Shown here: positions 13,457 to 23,187 of the stretch, one piece after another | How the letters are laid out: each line of letters starts with the position of its first letter | How positions within the stretch are numbered: the first letter of the stretch is position 1 | Origin: Streptomyces sp. L-9-10 | Lineage (GTDB): Bacteria; Actinomycetota; Actinomycetes; Streptomycetales; Streptomycetaceae | Direction of reading: 5' to 3' | Length of the DNA: 37,304 nt | Assembly (NCBI RefSeq): GCF_004151105.1 | Contig: NZ_PHRF01000042.1 | Span: forward strand, 1-37,304 | Notes under the pieces: model-generated | The model's database searches: none | Seen by the model: the letters and a program-made list of their open reading frames with translations, nothing else | Told to the model about the DNA's origin: nothing | Program-made: the position numbers and the translations under genes

Positions 13457-15109
13457 TCACTCCCCGAGGAAGACCGGGTTCGTGAACGCCGCGAGTGCGC
13501 CGGGGAAGCCCGGCGTCGTCGGGGCGTGGCGGATCTCCGCGCGTACGTAGGTGGCGTAGGCGGGGGTGGTGCGCCATTCCACCGTGCCCGTGCCGGAGGT
13601 CGGGAGCGTGGCCGTGTGCAGGGTGCCCTGGTCGGTGACGAAGTGGGCGGTGCGGCCGGGGGCGCCGGTGACCTCCAGGCGTACCGTCACCGGCTCGTCC
13701 GCGCCGACGCGCAGACGGTCGCCGATGCCCGCGTGCCTGCCCCGGCCGCCCGCCGCGCCGAAGGTCAGGGAGACCGAGGCGGACTCGGCGATGTAGCTGT
13801 GGCCCGCGCGGATGCCGGCGAGGATGGCGTAGCGGGTGAGGTCCTCGGCCAGGACGACGGTCTGCGGGGTGCCGATGGGGTCGGGGTCGCGGTGGGCGTC
13901 GCTGCTGCCCATCGCGGGGGTCCAGGGCCGTCCCGAACGGGCCGCGGAGACCAGGGTGTTGTCCCAGTCGGCGAGGGAGACCTCGTCGTCGACCGTGTAC
14001 GGGCCGTTCCACACCTCCACCGCGTCGGCGTCGGCGAAGCCGAACTTCCAGTTGCAGCCGATGCAGGTGGCGTGCGGGTGGGCCGGGACGACCAGGCCGC
14101 CGGCGCGGCGGACCTCGCGGGCGTAGTGGCCGAAGCGGTTGTCGCGGGCGCGGTAGCGCCAGTCGATGAACGTACCGCCGTCCATGCCCAGCGCCACGAC
14201 GTGCCCGTTGCGGGTGGTGATCTCCTCGCCGGTGAGGATCAGCAGGTCGTCACCCCACAGGCCGTCCCAGACGCTGTGCGCGGAATGCGTGTTGTGCTCG
14301 CTGGTGTTGATGAAGTCGAGGCCCGCCTTCCTGGCGAGCGCGGCGATCTCGGCGGGCGTCCGCCTGCCGTCGGAGTGGACGGAGTGGATGTGGCAGTCAC
14401 CGCGGTACCACGCCCGGCCGCGCCCCTTGGCGCGCCGCGGCGGGTACACGGGCCTGGGGGTCTTGCCCGGGGCGCCGAACCGCAGCGTGATCGTCACCTC
14501 GTACGCCAGGCCCTGCGGGGCGACGGTGTACGGGCCGAGCGCGATGTGCCAGGTGCCCGCGTTCACCGGGCCGGGGAGGTAGCCGGGGGTGGCCTCGTCG
14601 GCGCGCAGGAAGAACTCGGTACGGGCGCCGCCGGACCAGCCGCGGAAGCCCTCGCCGCCGAGTCGTGTGCCGCGCTCGTCGAAGATGCCGATGTCGAGGG
14701 CGTTGCCCTGGGTGCCGGCCGGCATGGTGGGGCGCTCGTAGGAGTAGGCGACATGTATCTCGCGGACCCCGCGCGGTACTTCGACGGGCAGGTGGACGAA
14801 GTCGGGGGAGCCGGGCGGCAGCGTGCCGCGGACGGTTCTGGTCTGCTCTCCGGACCCGTCGCCGGCCGCACCGGCGGCACCGGCCGCACCGGCCGCACCG
14901 GTCGCACCGGTCGCACCGGTCGCACCGGCGGCGCCGGAAGGGGTCGCGCTCGCGAAGCTCACGGTACTCAACGTAAGCGCGGCGGCGGCTCCCGTCACCA
15001 GAAGACCTCGTCGGGCGATCCCGGCGTCGTGAGCGGCGTCGCGGGCGGTGTCGCGGGCGGCGTCGCGGGTGTGATGAGTGTCGTGGGTCTCTGCGTGGTC
15101 CTTACACAT
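13457..15109 (-). CDS. Secreted PHP-domain metallohydrolase, CehA/McbA type
   Basis: This is a 550-aa protein; ATG 15109 follows GGGAG. Residues 30-57 form a Tat-like signal (IARRGLLVTGAAAALTL). Before it is a DAARDTARDAAHDA repeat and after it a collagen-like Gly-Ala-Thr / Gly-Ala-Ala tract (59-83). A beta-rich domain follows, then the PHP phosphoesterase domain from about 235. Metal-ligand motifs are present: HIHSVHSDG (His 240, His 242), TSEHN (about 269-273), PAHPHA (His 344, His 346) and GSSDAHR (about 401-407). These are all needed for a multinuclear hydrolase. CehA-like enzymes split phosphoesters or carbamates; here the protein would act outside the cytoplasm. Divergent to fbiC. Confidence 0.9.
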   Translation of the reverse strand: MCKDHAETHDTHHTRDAARDTARDAAHDAGIARRGLLVTGAAAALTLSTVSFASATPSGAAGATGATGATGAAGAAGAAGAAGDGSGEQTRTVRGTLPPGSPDFVHLPVEVPRGVREIHVAYSYERPTMPAGTQGNALDIGIFDERGTRLGGEGFRGWSGGARTEFFLRADEATPGYLPGPVNAGTWHIALGPYTVAPQGLAYEVTITLRFGAPGKTPRPVYPPRRAKGRGRAWYRGDCHIHSVHSDGRRTPAEIAALARKAGLDFINTSEHNTHSAHSVWDGLWGDDLLILTGEEITTRNGHVVALGMDGGTFIDWRYRARDNRFGHYAREVRRAGGLVVPAHPHATCIGCNWKFGFADADAVEVWNGPYTVDDEVSLADWDNTLVSAARSGRPWTPAMGSSDAHRDPDPIGTPQTVVLAEDLTRYAILAGIRAGHSYIAESASVSLTFGAAGGRGRHAGIGDRLRVGADEPVTVRLEVTGAPGRTAHFVTDQGTLHTATLPTSGTGTVEWRTTPAYATYVRAEIRHAPTTPGFPGALAAFTNPVFLGE

Positions 15110-15323
15110 GCCGGCGGCTCCCGAGGTGCCAAGAGGGACAAGTGGTCACGAATGCGACCACCGATGGGTGCGTTCGAACTCTGGTATCGAGCCGTGAACC
15201 AGGAAGCAAGGGAAGGGAGTCGGCAGATGGCTGAAATGAGTCCAGGACCTGGACGCGTACGGGGCGACGGCGTCCGAAGTCCCGCGTCGTCGCAGGCCAC
15301 AGCACCGAACGTATTCTCGGAGG

Positions 15324-18041
15324 ATGATGACGCGCGTGCCTGAGGAATCCGGAACAGGACGACCGACGACCCCCCGGCCCGCCGGAGAGCGGACCGCACC
15401 ACCGGCACCACCGGCCCGAACCGCGCCACCGGCCCAACCGGCGCGGCCAGTCCACCCCGCATCCCCCGGAGGCACGGCGGCCCCCACCGCCAACTCCATG
15501 CGCCGCGCGCTCAAGCGGGCGCGGGACGGGGTCGCGCTGGATGTCGCGGAGGCCGCCGTGCTGCTCCAGGCACGCGGCGACGACCTCACCGACCTCGCCG
15601 CGTCCGCCGCGCGCGTGCGGGACGCCGGGCTGGCGGCGGCCGGGCGGCCCGGCGTCATCACGTACTCCCGCAAGGTCTTCATCCCGCTCACCCGGCTGTG
15701 CCGGGACACGTGCCACTACTGCACCTTCGTCACCGTCCCCGGCAAGCTGCGCCGCGCCGGGCACGGCATGTTCCTCTCCCCGGACGAGGTCCTGGAGATC
15801 GCGCGCCAGGGCGCCGCGCTCGGCTGCAAGGAAGCGCTGTTCACGCTCGGCGACAGGCCCGAGGACCGGTGGCCCGAGGCCAGGGAGTGGCTGGAAGCGG
15901 AGGGGTACGACGACACTCTCGCGTACGTCCGCGCGATGGCGATCCGGGTCCTGGAGGAGACCGGGCTGCTGCCCCATCTCAACCCGGGCGTCCTCTCCTG
16001 GACCGATCTCCAGCGGCTCAAGCCCGTCGCGCCCAGCATGGGCATGATGCTGGAGACGACGGCCACCCGGCTGTGGTCCGAACCCGGCGGCCCGCACCAC
16101 GGCTCGCCGGACAAGGAGCCCGCCGTACGGCTGCGGGTGCTGGAGGACGCGGGCCGCTCCAACGTCCCGTTCACCACCGGCGTGCTGATCGGGATCGGGG
16201 AGTCGTACGAGGAGCGCGCCGACGCCCTCTTCGAGATCCGGCGCGTCCAGCGGGCGTACCACGGCATCCAGGAAGTCATCGTCCAGAACTTCCGCGCCAA
16301 GCCGGACACCGCGATGCGCGGGATGCCGGACGCCGAGCTGGCGGAGCTGGCCGCGGCCGTCGCCGTGACCCGGCACGTCCTCGGCCCCGCCGCCCGTATC
16401 CAGGCCCCGCCCAACCTCGTCGACGCTGAATACGCGCTGCTCATCGGCGCGGGCATCGACGACTGGGGTGGCGTCTCGCCCCTCACCCCCGACCATGTCA
16501 ACCCGGAACGCCCCTGGCCGCACATCGACGAACTGGCCTCGCGTACCGCCGAGTCCGGCTTCGAGCTGCGCGAACGGCTCACCATCTACCCGGAGTTCAT
16601 CGCGCGCGGCGAGCCCTGGCTGGACCCGCGGCTGATGCCGCACGTAGGGGCGCTGGCCGACCCGGAGACGGGCCTCGCCCGCGAGGACACGCGCCCGGCC
16701 GGGCTGCCCTGGCAGGAGCCCGACGAGGGCTTCACCGCCACCGGCCGTACGGATCTGCACCGCACGATCGACACCGAGGGCCGCACCACCGACCGGCGCG
16801 ACGACTTCGACGAGGTGTACGGCGACTGGGAGGCGCTGCGCGAGGCCGCGGCCCCCGGCATGGTGCCCTCCCGGATCGACACGGACGTACGGTCGGCCCT
16901 CGCCCAGGCCGCCGACGACCCGGTGAAGCTCACGGACGACCAGGCGCTCGCGCTCCTCCACGCGGACGGCCCGGCGCTCGACGCGCTGACCCGGATCGCC
17001 GACGAACTGCGCGCGGACGTGGTCGGCGACGACGTCACGTACATCGTCACGCGCAACATCAACTTCACCAATGTCTGTTACACCGGCTGCCGCTTCTGCG
17101 CCTTCGCGCAGCGCCGCACGGACGCGGACGCGTACACCCTCTCCCTCGACCAGGTCGCGGACCGCGCCCAGCAGGCGTGGGAGGTCGGGGCCACCGAGGT
17201 CTGTATGCAGGGCGGGATCCACCCGGACCTCCCCGGCACGGCCTACTTCGACATCGCGCGCGCCGTGAAGGAACGCGTCCCCGGTATGCACATCCACGCC
17301 TTCTCCCCGATGGAGGTCGTCAACGGCGCCTCGCGCACCGGCCTGTCGATCCGCGAGTGGCTGACGGCGGCGAAGGAGGCCGGACTCGACTCGATCCCGG
17401 GCACGGCGGCGGAGATCCTCGACGACGAGGTGCGCTGGATCCTCACCAAGGGGAAGCTGCCGACGGCGACCTGGATCGAGGTCGTCAAGACCGCCCATGA
17501 ACTGGGCATCCGGTCCAGTTCCACCATGATGTACGGCCATGTCGACCAGCCGCGCCACTGGCTCGGCCACTTCCGTACGCTCGCCCGGATCCAGCAGGAG
17601 ACGGGCGGCTTCACGGAGTTCGTGACGCTCCCCTTCATCCACACCAACGCCCCGGTGTATCTGGCCGGTATCGCCCGCCCCGGCCCGACGGACCGCGAGA
17701 ACCGCGCGGTCATCGCGATGGCCCGGCTCCTGCTGCACCCGCACATCACCAATATCCAGACGAGCTGGGTGAAGCTGGGCACGGAGGGCGCGGCGGAGAT
17801 GCTCCGCTCCGGTGCGAACGACCTGGGCGGCACGCTGATGGAGGAGACCATCTCCCGGATGGCCGGCTCCAGTTACGGTTCGTACCGCTCGGTCAAGGAC
17901 CTCGTCGCCATCGCGGACGCGGCGGGCCGCCCGGCGAAGCCGCGTACGACGCTGTACGGCGAGGTCCCGGAGGAGCGCGTCCGGGCGGCGGCCGCGTCGG
18001 ACGGACATCTGCCGCGGCTGCTGCCTCTGCTGACGGACTGA
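15324..18041 (+). CDS. fbiC: FbiC: 7,8-didemethyl-8-hydroxy-5-deazariboflavin (FO) synthase
   Basis: This is a fused radical-SAM enzyme of about 905 aa that makes the F420 chromophore FO from tyrosine and 5-amino-6-ribitylamino-uracil. Two adjacent ATGs (15324, 15327) follow GGAGG immediately; either could be used. After a Pro/Ala-rich N-terminus of about 57 residues comes the CofG half, with CRDTCHYC (Cys 126, 130, 133). The CofH half follows with CYTGCRFC (Cys 585, 589, 592). Each binds a 4Fe-4S cluster. The full fusion, as in mycobacteria, is present with both clusters intact. No other F420 genes are in the window. A three-frame stop repeat and a strong terminator follow. Confidence 0.97.
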   Translation: MMTRVPEESGTGRPTTPRPAGERTAPPAPPARTAPPAQPARPVHPASPGGTAAPTANSMRRALKRARDGVALDVAEAAVLLQARGDDLTDLAASAARVRDAGLAAAGRPGVITYSRKVFIPLTRLCRDTCHYCTFVTVPGKLRRAGHGMFLSPDEVLEIARQGAALGCKEALFTLGDRPEDRWPEAREWLEAEGYDDTLAYVRAMAIRVLEETGLLPHLNPGVLSWTDLQRLKPVAPSMGMMLETTATRLWSEPGGPHHGSPDKEPAVRLRVLEDAGRSNVPFTTGVLIGIGESYEERADALFEIRRVQRAYHGIQEVIVQNFRAKPDTAMRGMPDAELAELAAAVAVTRHVLGPAARIQAPPNLVDAEYALLIGAGIDDWGGVSPLTPDHVNPERPWPHIDELASRTAESGFELRERLTIYPEFIARGEPWLDPRLMPHVGALADPETGLAREDTRPAGLPWQEPDEGFTATGRTDLHRTIDTEGRTTDRRDDFDEVYGDWEALREAAAPGMVPSRIDTDVRSALAQAADDPVKLTDDQALALLHADGPALDALTRIADELRADVVGDDVTYIVTRNINFTNVCYTGCRFCAFAQRRTDADAYTLSLDQVADRAQQAWEVGATEVCMQGGIHPDLPGTAYFDIARAVKERVPGMHIHAFSPMEVVNGASRTGLSIREWLTAAKEAGLDSIPGTAAEILDDEVRWILTKGKLPTATWIEVVKTAHELGIRSSSTMMYGHVDQPRHWLGHFRTLARIQQETGGFTEFVTLPFIHTNAPVYLAGIARPGPTDRENRAVIAMARLLLHPHITNIQTSWVKLGTEGAAEMLRSGANDLGGTLMEETISRMAGSSYGSYRSVKDLVAIADAAGRPAKPRTTLYGEVPEERVRAAAASDGHLPRLLPLLTD

Positions 18042-18057
18042 CGGACTGACGGACTGA
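18031..18057 (+). repeat. 8-bp tandem repeat giving stops in all three frames
   Basis: TGACGGAC is repeated three times (18031, 18039, 18047) and followed by TGA at 18055. Because the unit is 8 bp, successive TGAs fall in different frames. The second is the fbiC stop. Confidence 0.85.
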
Positions 18058-18088
18058 GCCACTCGTCACGGCGGGGTCGCCCGTCGCA

Positions 18089-18129
18089 GCGCACGGCCCG
18101 CGCGGGCCCGGCTCGCGCGGGCCGTGCGC
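18089..18129 (+). terminator. 16-bp perfect hairpin after fbiC
   Basis: GCGCACGGCCCGCGCG (18089-18104) pairs perfectly with CGCGCGGGCCGTGCGC (18114-18129) across a 9-nt loop. It has no T-run, as is usual in this genus. It separates fbiC from the P-loop/TPR gene. Confidence 0.8.
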
Positions 18130-18204
18130 TGTCGCTGTCGCCGCCGTTGCCGCTGCTGGCAGACTGGGCGGGCGAGAACGGAACGGACACGGGGGAGTAC
18201 GTAC

Positions 18205-21200
18205 GTGGCGCACGCGCATCAGCCGTCGATGGCCGAACTGATCACGCGCCGCCGCAGATTCGTCGGCCGTAGCGCCGAACTGACCGCCTACCGCGACAAC
18301 TTCGGCTGCCCGCCCGAGGACGAGCGGCACCGCTACCTCTTCCACATCCACGGCAGCGCGGGCGTCGGCAAGACCTCTCTCGTACGGGAGATGGAGCGGA
18401 CCGCCCAGGAGTGCGGCGCGCTGACGGCGTACGTGGACGAGTCCGTCAGCAGCGTTCCCGAGGCGCTGGCCGCGATCGCCGAGCAGCTCGGCCGGCAGGG
18501 CCATCCGCTCAAGCAGCTGGACCGGCGGCTCGCCACGTACCGGCAGCGGCGGCACGAGGCCGAGTCGGCCGCCCAGTCGGCTGCCGGTACGGAGGGCGCC
18601 GGTCCGGCGGGCGCCGCTCCGGCGGGCGGGGAGTACCCCGCCCCGTACGCCGGGGCCGCCGCGCCCGCCCCGTCCGCCGGGTCCACCGCCGCCGTCACGG
18701 CCGGGGTGATCGGGCTCCGTATGGTCCCGGTCGTCGGGGCGTTCGCGGACGTGGTCGACACCCAGCAGCTCGCGGCGGGAGCCGACCGGCTGCGGGCCAC
18801 CCTGAGCGCACGCTTCCGCGACCAGGAGGACGTCCAGCTCGTCCTGAGGCCGGACCAGGTGCTCACCCCCGTACTGGTCACCGAACTGACCGAGATCACC
18901 CGCTCCGTCCCCTGGATCGCGCTCTTCTTCGACACGTACGAACGCACCGCGCCCTTCCTGGACAGCTGGCTGCGCGACCTGATGACGACCAGCACCTACG
19001 GCCGGTTCCCGGGCGCGGTCGTCGTCACGGTGGCGGGCCAGCGCGCCTTCGGCGCCGCGCGCTGGGGCGAGTTCGCGGACTTCGTGACGGATCTGCCGCT
19101 CGCGCCCTTCACGGAAGGCGAGGCGCGCACACTCCTCGCCGCGAAACGGGTCACGGACGAATCCGTCGTGGAAGAGGTGCTCAGGCTCTCGGGCGGCCTG
19201 CCCGTCCTCGTCTCCACCCTCGCGGAGAACCAGCCCGCGGACCCGCACGACGTGGGCGACCCCAGCGCCACCGCCGTCGAACGCTTCCTCAAGTGGGAGC
19301 AGGACCCGGTACGGCGGGCCGCGGCCCTCGCCTGCGCCCTGCCGCGCCGGCTGGACGAGGACGTCTTCCGCGCGGTCGTCGCCGAGGACGCGGCGGGGCT
19401 GTACGACTGGCTGCGGACGCTGCCCTTCGCCACCCTCAAGGACGCGGGGGTCTCGTACCACGGCGTGGTGCGCGCCCCCATGCTGCGCCTCCAGCGCACC
19501 CGCTCCCCGCGCGGCTGGCGCGAGCGGCACGCCGCGCTCGCCGCGTGCTTCGCCAGCTGGCGCGCCGAGGCGGAGAACGGCCTGCGGGCCGACGAGGTGT
19601 GGCAGAGCGCCGAGTGGCGCGCGCTGCGTTTCGAGGAGACGTACCACACGCTGTGCGCGGGACCGCGCGGCGCGCTCCCCGGTGCGCTGCGGGACGTGGT
19701 CGAAGGCTGCCGCGAGTCCCCGGCGGCGGCCCGCCGCGCCGCGCGGGTCCTGGCGGAGGCCGGTACGGACACCGACGACGCGGCGGCCAGGGAGTGGGGA
19801 CGGCGGCTGCTTGCCGCCCTCGACGACGAGGAGGAAGGGGTACGGGCGGCCCTCGGCCTGCTGCTCGACCGGCCCGGTCTGGACACCCGGGGCCGCGCGG
19901 CGGCGCACACCGTACGCGGACGGGAACTGCGCGAGGCGGGCGGGTACGCACAGGCGCTGGCGGAGTACGACAGGGCGCTCGCGCTCGACCCGGACGAGCC
20001 CCGCGCGTACTACGGACGTGGCCTCATCCATCATCTGAACGGCGCCGACGAGGCCGCTCTGGCCGATCTGCGCCGGGCCGACGAACTGGCTCCGGACACG
20101 ACCTGGATCCTGGGAGAGTACGGGGAGTTGCTGCGGGCCGTCGGCAGGGACGAAGAGGCCGTCGGTCTGCTGGACCGTGTCCTGCTCCTCGACCCGACCG
20201 CCGAGTACGCCCTGGCTTCCCGGGGCGTCGCCCGGCACGCGCTGGGGCAGCGCGCCGCCGCCCTGGCCGATCTCGGCCGCGCCCTGGAACTGGACTCCGA
20301 GTATCTGTGGGCGCTGGTGCGCAGAGCCCGCCTGCTGCGCGAGATGGGGGAACCCGCCCGGTCCCTCGCGGATCTGGACCGTGCGGTCGAACTGGCGCCG
20401 GACAACGCCTGGGTCGCCTCCGAGCGCGGTGAAGCGCACCGGCTCGCGGGCCGGAACGAGGACGCGGAACGGGAGTTGACCCGCGCACTGGAGCTCAACG
20501 CCGATTACGCCTCGGCCCTGGCGAGCCGGGGGTATGTCCGCCATCTGCTGGGGCGGGATGCCGAGGCGCGCGCCGATCTGGACCGTGCGATCGCACTGAA
20601 TCCCGAGTACGCCTGGGCACTGGTCCACCGTGCCTTGCTGCGGCGGGAACTGGACGACGCCGCAGGCGCGTTGGCCGACCTGGACCGCGCCGTCGACGCC
20701 GGCCCGGACCTCGTGTGGATCCGGCGGGAGCGGGGAGAGGCCCGGCTGAACGCCGGACAGTACGAGGAAGCGGTCGCCGATTTCACCGAGGCGCTGAACC
20801 AGCGGCCCGACGACGTGTGGGCGCTCGTCCTGCGTGGCAGCGCCCACCACTCCCGCGGGCGTTACGCCCACGCCTTCGCGGATCTGGACAGGGCTCTGGA
20901 GCTCGATCCGAACGGCTCGTGGGCCTATTACTGGCGGGGCAGGACGGCACAGGCCGTAGGCCGCCCGGAGGAGGCGTACGCCGATCTCGCGCGGTGTCTC
21001 GGCCTGGCCCCGGGCGCCGATCACGCCCGGCGCCGCGCGGCGGCCCTGAGCCTGCTCCTGGGCAGGCCCGAGGAAGCCCTTCGGTGGCTGGACGAACTGA
21101 CCACCGCCGGCCACGACGACCTGGACGACCGCTGCGACGCGCTGCGCCGTACCGGGCGGTGGGCCGAGGCGCTGGCGGTGGCCGAGCGGTACAGCGTCGA

Positions 21201-21558
21201 GGAGCCGGTGTACGGCACACTCCAGCGGGCCATGACGGTGACCGTGGCCGAGGGCGCGGACGCCGGGACCCCGATGTGGCGCGAGCTGGAGCGCGTGCTG
21301 TCGGAGGCCGAGGGCCTCGCGGTCGAGATGCCCGCGTACGGCGCCATGCTGAGCGCGGCCGTACGGGGGGACTGGGAGGTGGTGGACGCCTCGCTCACCG
21401 CCCTGTTCGTCCTGGACCACGAGTGGGACGATCTCGCGAACATGGCCTGCGACCTCGAAGAGCTGCTGGGCGCCCCAGGCGTCGACACCGCCCGCCTGAG
21501 CACCAGGCTCGCCCGCGTCGTCGCCGCGCGCGACGCGTTCGCCGCCCGCTGGGCGTGA
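18205..21558 (+). CDS. Large P-loop ATPase with about eleven TPR repeats
   Basis: This is a 1117-aa soluble protein. GTG 18205 is chosen because GGGGGAG lies 7 nt upstream; the open frame before it runs through the terminator hairpin. Residues about 18-420 are an AAA/STAND-type ATPase: FVGRSAEL, Walker A HGSAGVGKTSLV (49-60), and Walker B-like WIALFFDTYER near 235. They are interrupted by an Ala/Pro/Gly linker at about 130-165. From about 565 to 950 there are regular 34-residue TPRs (ALAEYDRALALDPDEPRAYY and similar). It lacks a recognisable DNA-binding or effector domain, so it may be a signalling scaffold of the STAND class. It is unlinked by strand or spacing to a clear partner, though the DUF418 gene follows after 113 bp. 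Confidence 0.85.
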   Translation: MAHAHQPSMAELITRRRRFVGRSAELTAYRDNFGCPPEDERHRYLFHIHGSAGVGKTSLVREMERTAQECGALTAYVDESVSSVPEALAAIAEQLGRQGHPLKQLDRRLATYRQRRHEAESAAQSAAGTEGAGPAGAAPAGGEYPAPYAGAAAPAPSAGSTAAVTAGVIGLRMVPVVGAFADVVDTQQLAAGADRLRATLSARFRDQEDVQLVLRPDQVLTPVLVTELTEITRSVPWIALFFDTYERTAPFLDSWLRDLMTTSTYGRFPGAVVVTVAGQRAFGAARWGEFADFVTDLPLAPFTEGEARTLLAAKRVTDESVVEEVLRLSGGLPVLVSTLAENQPADPHDVGDPSATAVERFLKWEQDPVRRAAALACALPRRLDEDVFRAVVAEDAAGLYDWLRTLPFATLKDAGVSYHGVVRAPMLRLQRTRSPRGWRERHAALAACFASWRAEAENGLRADEVWQSAEWRALRFEETYHTLCAGPRGALPGALRDVVEGCRESPAAARRAARVLAEAGTDTDDAAAREWGRRLLAALDDEEEGVRAALGLLLDRPGLDTRGRAAAHTVRGRELREAGGYAQALAEYDRALALDPDEPRAYYGRGLIHHLNGADEAALADLRRADELAPDTTWILGEYGELLRAVGRDEEAVGLLDRVLLLDPTAEYALASRGVARHALGQRAAALADLGRALELDSEYLWALVRRARLLREMGEPARSLADLDRAVELAPDNAWVASERGEAHRLAGRNEDAERELTRALELNADYASALASRGYVRHLLGRDAEARADLDRAIALNPEYAWALVHRALLRRELDDAAGALADLDRAVDAGPDLVWIRRERGEARLNAGQYEEAVADFTEALNQRPDDVWALVLRGSAHHSRGRYAHAFADLDRALELDPNGSWAYYWRGRTAQAVGRPEEAYADLARCLGLAPGADHARRRAAALSLLLGRPEEALRWLDELTTAGHDDLDDRCDALRRTGRWAEALAVAERYSVEEPVYGTLQRAMTVTVAEGADAGTPMWRELERVLSEAEGLAVEMPAYGAMLSAAVRGDWEVVDASLTALFVLDHEWDDLANMACDLEELLGAPGVDTARLSTRLARVVAARDAFAARWA

Positions 21559-21671
21559 GGCGGGGGACCACCGGAGAACGACCGCAGGATTCCGCGGAGA
21601 TACCGAAGAGAACCGGCCGCGTACTTTGGTCGGATGCCGTGCCCGGCCCGCCCTCCGTAGCGTCGTACGGT

Positions 21672-22916
21672 ATGACACCACCGTCTCCGCCCGAGCCCGC
21701 CGGCTCGGGCACGTCCGCGACCGCGCGGCTCACCGATGTCGACGCGCTGCGCGGCTTCGCGCTCTTCGGCATCCTGATGGTCAACATCCCGTTCTTCGCA
21801 AGTGGTTACACCCTGCTCGACCTGCCGGATCCGGCCCGTCTCGCCTGGCACGACGAGGTCACCGAGAACGTCGTCACGTTCTTCTTCGAGTCGAAGTTCT
21901 ACCTCCTCTTCGCCTTTCTCTTCGGCTACAGCTTCACTCTCCAGATCAACTCGGCCGCCGCGCGCGGGCTCGGCTTCCGCCCCCGCTTCCTGCGCCGGCT
22001 CGGGGCGCTGTTCCTGATAGGTGTCGCCAACGCGGTCCTGCTGTTCTACGGCGACATCCTGGTCACGTACGCCGTGCTCGGCCTGCTGCTCTTCCTGGTG
22101 CGCGGCATCTCGCCGCGCCGCGCGCTGTGGGTGGCCGGGATCATCACCGGCACGATCGCGCTGCTGTTCCTGACCGTGGCCGTTCTCGTGGCCGTCATCG
22201 ACGGTGCCTCCGCGACCGCCACCGCCGCGGAACAGGCCAGGATGCTCGCCGACGGACGGGCCGGCACGGAGGCGATGCGCGGCGGCGCCGGGTCGGTCAT
22301 CGGCGAGCGGGTCTCCTCGCTGGGGAACGCGTTCCCGCTGATCTTCTTCTTCCAGGGGCCGCTGGCGTTCTCCGCCTTCCTGGTGGGGCTGGCCGCGGGC
22401 AAGCGGCGCGTACTGGCCCGCCCCGCCGACCACGAGAGGACGTTGCGGCTCATCCAGCTCATCGGCTTCCCGGTGGGGCTCGCGGGCTCGCTGTTCTACA
22501 CCTTCGGCGGGGACGACAACCTCTTCTCCAACGCCGCGCACATCGTGACCGCGCCCTTCCTCACCGCCGCGTATGTCGCCACGCTCCTGCGCGTGTTCAG
22601 GACCGCGCGCGGCGCGCGGCTGGCCGAGGTGCTCGCCGGGCCGGGACGGATGGCGCTGACCAACTATCTGAGCCAGTCGCTGCTGTGCGGCCTGATCTTC
22701 ACGGGGATCGGCCTCGGACTCATCGGCCGTGTGCCGTACGCGCCGGTCGCCGCCATCGCGGTGGTGATCTTCTCCGTACAGGTGGTGTGGAGCGGTTGGT
22801 GGATGCGACGGTTCCGGATGGGCCCGGTCGAGTGGCTGCTACGGGCCGCCACCCAGTGGGAACGGCCCGCCATGCGGCGGCGCGAGAGCCCCGGCCGCAG
22901 CCCGGCGTCCGTGTGA
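21672..22916 (+). CDS. DUF418 family membrane protein
   Basis: This is a 414-aa polytopic protein. ATG 21672 has no strong ribosome binding site. The family signature is clear: RLTDVDALRGFALFGILMVN at the start, and near the end GRMALTNYLSQSLL and RFRMGPVEWLLRAATQW. About nine hydrophobic segments are visible, from the first near residue 30 to IAVVIFSVQVVWSGWWM. The function of DUF418 proteins is not established; acyltransferase-3-like transport or modification of envelope components has been suggested for related families. Confidence 0.92.
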   Translation: MTPPSPPEPAGSGTSATARLTDVDALRGFALFGILMVNIPFFASGYTLLDLPDPARLAWHDEVTENVVTFFFESKFYLLFAFLFGYSFTLQINSAAARGLGFRPRFLRRLGALFLIGVANAVLLFYGDILVTYAVLGLLLFLVRGISPRRALWVAGIITGTIALLFLTVAVLVAVIDGASATATAAEQARMLADGRAGTEAMRGGAGSVIGERVSSLGNAFPLIFFFQGPLAFSAFLVGLAAGKRRVLARPADHERTLRLIQLIGFPVGLAGSLFYTFGGDDNLFSNAAHIVTAPFLTAAYVATLLRVFRTARGARLAEVLAGPGRMALTNYLSQSLLCGLIFTGIGLGLIGRVPYAPVAAIAVVIFSVQVVWSGWWMRRFRMGPVEWLLRAATQWERPAMRRRESPGRSPASV

Positions 22917-23187
22917 CACCGGCGGTGACGGAGGCGTGATGCCGGCCCCCGGGCAGGGCAGCCCGCCGGGCAGCCCGTTGGGCAGCGCGGCGGGCACCAC
23001 GTAACCATCACGAAACCTTCGCGGCCGGGCTCTGCCGCCCAAAACCGACCTGCCGGGCGACCGCCGCCCATACCGCCCCACCCTTCCCCAGTCAGCCCGA
23101 AGCGCGCCCTCAACCCACTGTTCCCGGTCGATTACAGTGCTGCGCAGTTGGTGCGGTCGCTCGGAGGCACAGGGGAGGGAGGGGCGC

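Noticed and set aside
12340..13485. Plus-strand frame over the SDR gene
   Set aside because: Antisense shadow; the SDR has complete cofactor and catalytic motifs and normal length.
14870..14935. CACCGG-type repeats considered as a CRISPR-like or intergenic repeat
   Set aside because: Units are short and in frame, encoding Gly-Ala-Thr/Ala in the PHP hydrolase; no spacers or cas genes.
15102..18062. 986-codon open frame antisense to fbiC
   Set aside because: Mirror frame of a GC-biased gene: Arg/Val/Gly/Leu-rich, no domain, while fbiC on the other strand has both iron-sulfur motifs.
17893..21681. 1262-codon open frame antisense to the P-loop/TPR gene
   Set aside because: Mirror frame with no ribosome binding site or recognisable motif; the plus strand has a Walker A motif and regular TPRs.
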